From positions 1 to 42,286 of the forward strand of contig JAGCPY010000060.1 in assembly GCA_017965425.1 (NCBI GenBank): a stretch of DNA of 42,286 bases, given 5' to 3'. Origin of the DNA: Bacteroidaceae bacterium (GTDB lineage: Bacteria > Bacteroidota > Bacteroidia > Bacteroidales > Bacteroidaceae). Below are positions 41,101 to 42,286 of the stretch, one piece after another. Numbering within the stretch: the stretch's first letter is position 1; each line of letters begins with the position of its first letter. The notes beneath the pieces were generated by a model. It did not search any database. It saw nothing but the letters and a program-made list of their open reading frames with translations, and was not told the origin of the DNA. The position numbers and the translations under genes are program-made.

Positions 41101-42036
41101 CTGGCTAACGCCACTTATCCCGATGTCATGTTCCAGACAGAGTGGAAAGCAGGTTGGAACTACCGTTGCAGCGATAACGGCGGTGATGGCAATCTCGGAT
41201 GGGGACGCACGAAGTATGACTATCTACCAGATGGCTATTGGACCATCCAGAATGGTGTCTATCCCGATGCAGGCTATCTTGGACCTTGGGAAAACATCAT
41301 CACCGATGATGCAGAGACAGCCCTGAACAAGTTGGACGATGCCATCGGACATTTCGACGTATTCTCCATTCTCCGTGGCGACTACGTACAGCGATTCGAC
41401 ACGGGCTACGAAGGAGCCACCTACGCGAAGCCATTCGACATCACCTACGTCTTGGAAAATCCTGGGGGCGAACGTCGTTCTTCCGTCGGTTGGACGTTTG
41501 TCGGCGACGACTGGACTTCGCAAAACAACGATGCCTTAATCGGCAAGATTGGTGACCGCTATCTGGAACGCTGGAATGTCGATGGCGTGGGCGATGCCGA
41601 TATCTATCAGGAAATTTCAGGCCTGCCCGAAGGTGTCTATCGCTTCTCAGCCTTGGCCAATGTCAGTGCCGGCGGAACAGGCTTCTATCTCTATGCCAAC
41701 AACCAGAAGACAGCCTCGTCAGATGCCAATGTCGGCACCCGCACTGCTGTCATCGTTCACGTGAAAGACGGACATCTGCGTGTGGGAGCTAAGGCCGACG
41801 GTGTCACGGCACGGTGGATTGCCTTCGACGATGCACGCCTTGAATACCTTGGAGCCCGGTTACGTGGCGATGTGAACGGCGATGGTGATGTGTCGATTGC
41901 CGACGTAACAGCACTGGTCAACATTATCCTTGGGAGAAGCGATGATGTTGTGTCTGCAGCCGACGTGAACAACGATGGTGGCGTGACGATTGCCGACGTG
42001 ACTGCTCTCGTCAACATCATTCTCGGAAAACAATGA
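38125..42036 (+). CDS. Secreted zinc-protease-like modular protein with dockerin
   Basis: A 1303-residue secreted protein. It has a signal peptide (about 1-22, FSA-Q), a GW module (about 24-160: ITNPSFEDGTNGWTV...CDNFRLTY) like those of the giant paralogues, and a fibronectin-like segment (about 225-325). A zincin domain follows with HEALHGVGVGTH: His405, Glu406 and His409 fit HExxH, with His416 as possible third ligand. Next come a ricin-like region (about 505-640), a second GW module (about 735-910), a third (about 1105-1240) and a type I dockerin (about 1246-1303) with two calcium-loop repeats, DVNGDGDVSIADVTALVNIIL and DVNNDGGVTIADVTALVNIIL. No GINIVRM tail is present. It is probably a surface protease or protease-like binder. 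The dockerin partner is not in the window. Confidence 0.8.
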   Translation: MISRKTLVLAAAMFTAANFSAQTITNPSFEDGTNGWTVSRMQLQTNDAMSTYKAGNTYIERWLPAPGLLGSASVKQTVTGLTNGVYRLTVAAQNISQSNENTAQVGAWIVGNGLRTSVTSRNTYTLDFFVTDGTAEIGFLCDGASGNWVGCDNFRLTYRGNTSTYISNAANTVKNRANTLLSTYGSDAEYSNLVATLTTAISDGNLTTVANAAKAVVAGERAYRLRHPSGSAPTVKTCSRHARGSIWIFGRLERSGTAAMEEGFCWSTNPDPTLADDNYSNDWLDSYGKVIWMQGLQPGTMYYVRAYSISQNYAVGYGDVIKVPTLPQGNIHWSYGNEGDTEINDRITNAASLAFDHYWSNLTQLTSFYPSLHYASGTPTADCSYGGWMRIGPNTSYQKAGTIMHEALHGVGVGTHSMWGDFIRNQYPVWDILRFWNNDETSVLSGDSQHLWPYGINGAQEDKATDQLYIGNSLLCEALGEGGLPPTDAQWLLPYYAFPQDDDTKYYIKCEDKNRGLTSHYLVENSSGNLVWQEMTASQAQSNDRAAWYLTFNASVQRYRIKNASTRRYIRYNNGFTTGSTGTDIQMKKCRVDVNVGSQVYQGYYFLDYNSRQAMEAKANGSVGPSTFNIYDDATTQRWVILAEGQEMTDFEKGATEIQLDKLRHYLNGYTAAKNVSHIEKVSGATTMLTETISTISSAISGTVTMAQVNQYISDIKSAGLSFLNNTKPADDTYYDLTFLIENPDFTEGTKGWSLNPTHNYGAVEFFQTTFDFYQILPDMPAGIYRFTADAFQRPGSNDNVYTAFSGGQDNVNAVIYINSSSQTIKNVMSGAQAASISNGEYKSAGGTYTPDNMESGSAYLARNFYNNSLQGEFASGSLQIGLRGTVSDNRYWTMADNFKLYFLGSDGEVLTLKEQLVANGFNKLTSLPADYSPYFFVLYDHAQNLVLVQKDPNHQGGSKSMWYDADANPMTHKETLWTMDAFTQDNTLYQVLANATYPDVMFQTEWKAGWNYRCSDNGGDGNLGWGRTKYDYLPDGYWTIQNGVYPDAGYLGPWENIITDDAETALNKLDDAIGHFDVFSILRGDYVQRFDTGYEGATYAKPFDITYVLENPGGERRSSVGWTFVGDDWTSQNNDALIGKIGDRYLERWNVDGVGDADIYQEISGLPEGVYRFSALANVSAGGTGFYLYANNQKTASSDANVGTRTAVIVHVKDGHLRVGAKADGVTARWIAFDDARLEYLGARLRGDVNGDGDVSIADVTALVNIILGRSDDVVSAADVNNDGGVTIADVTALVNIILGKQ

Positions 42037-42041
42037 TTTTC

Positions 42042-42074
42042 TTTGGACAATCCGCCGATAATTTTGTAACTTTG
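42042..42074 (+). promoter_or_regulatory. Promoter of the MFS transporter gene
   Basis: TTTG (42042-42045), a 21-bp spacer and TAACTTTG (42067-42074). The start would be near 42082, 35 bases before the ATG. Confidence 0.75.
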
Positions 42075-42116
42075 CGCGCAATTCGTAAATAGTACATTGT
42101 ATAATAGATAATCTAA

Positions 42117-42286
42117 ATGACACAAGCAATTCAAAAGACTCTCCGTGACAGTGCTGCCATGCGCTGGACGGCCTTGCTGCTCTTGGCCTTGGCCATGTTT
42201 TGCAGCTACATTTTCATGGACATCCTCTCGCCCATCAAGGACTACATGCAGGAAACGCGTGGGTGGGACTCGCTGGCTTTCGGCAC
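42117..42286 (+). CDS. MFS transporter, N-terminal fragment (cut by the window end)
   Basis: The first 56 residues begin MTQAIQKTLRDSAAMRWTALLLLALAMFCSYIFMDILSPIKDYM. A short cytoplasmic N-terminus, a first membrane helix and the loop after it match the start of major facilitator transporters common in Bacteroidetes. The rest lies beyond the window. The substrate is unknown. Confidence 0.65.
   Translation, partial: MTQAIQKTLRDSAAMRWTALLLLALAMFCSYIFMDILSPIKDYMQETRGWDSLAFG

Overview
The window looks like chromosomal DNA of a Bacteroidales bacterium, most likely Prevotella or a close relative. Supporting signs are promoters of the Bacteroidetes type (TTTG, about 20 bp, then TAnnTTTG), an ssrA tag ending GENTYALAA, large secreted proteins ending in the basic GINIVRM...VRKVMVK tail, and the gene families present. 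No phage, plasmid, CRISPR array or tRNA gene was seen.

Layout. (1) 1-1115 has no gene. It holds two inverted 90-bp repeats and two copies of a terminal-inverted-repeat element. (2) 1116-2342(-) encodes an exported protein with a carboxypeptidase-regulatory-like domain. (3) 2399-2935 looks like an old integration scar at the 3' end of ssrA (tmRNA, 2925-3324 -). (4) 3532-11167(+) is the first part of an exopolysaccharide locus: a six-SLBB export protein, a Wzz-like protein, an EpsG/Wzy-like polymerase, a Wzx-like flippase, a hexapeptide acyltransferase and a DUF4886 lipoprotein. (5) 11639-18461(+) is a second operon with its own promoter: a WbsX-type protein, wecB, an MBOAT O-acyltransferase with an SGNH partner, a GT4 glycosyltransferase and an NAD-dependent epimerase. 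(6) 18466-20351(-) holds a GT2 glycosyltransferase and a WecA-like initiating phosphoglycosyltransferase. (7) 20523-22884(-) is a housekeeping block: rny, zapA and a small coiled-coil gene, followed at 22973-23605(-) by a gene I do not recognise. (8) 23805-26267(+) is a tyrosine autokinase (Wzc type) and 26908-27729(-) a short Wza lipoprotein. They converge on a repeat-rich gap with the second pair of 90-bp repeats and a MITE-like insertion. (9) 27887-35591(-) is two tandem giant secreted paralogues. (10) 35885-37579 holds a small HAD-like gene and a convergent YihY/BrkB-like membrane protein. (11) 37641-38038(-) is rnpB, divergent from a 1303-residue secreted protein with a zinc-protease motif and a C-terminal dockerin. 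(12) The window ends in the start of an MFS transporter.

How the genes work together. A lipid-linked repeat unit would be started by the WecA-like enzyme, extended by the GT2, GT4 and possibly WbsX-type proteins from sugars supplied by wecB and the epimerase, O-acetylated by the hexapeptide and MBOAT/SGNH proteins, flipped, polymerised, and exported through SLBB/Wza outer-membrane proteins under Wzz and Wzc length control. The three giant secreted proteins share a beta-sandwich-like module and are probably surface proteins that bind or process glycans or protein.

The least explained material is the repeat system shared by 1-740 and 26293-26832. It consists of paired inverted 90-bp units with a fixed-length, variable 34-35 nt core, plus a shared 16-bp palindrome and a hairpin whose loop sequence is kept while its stem differs.
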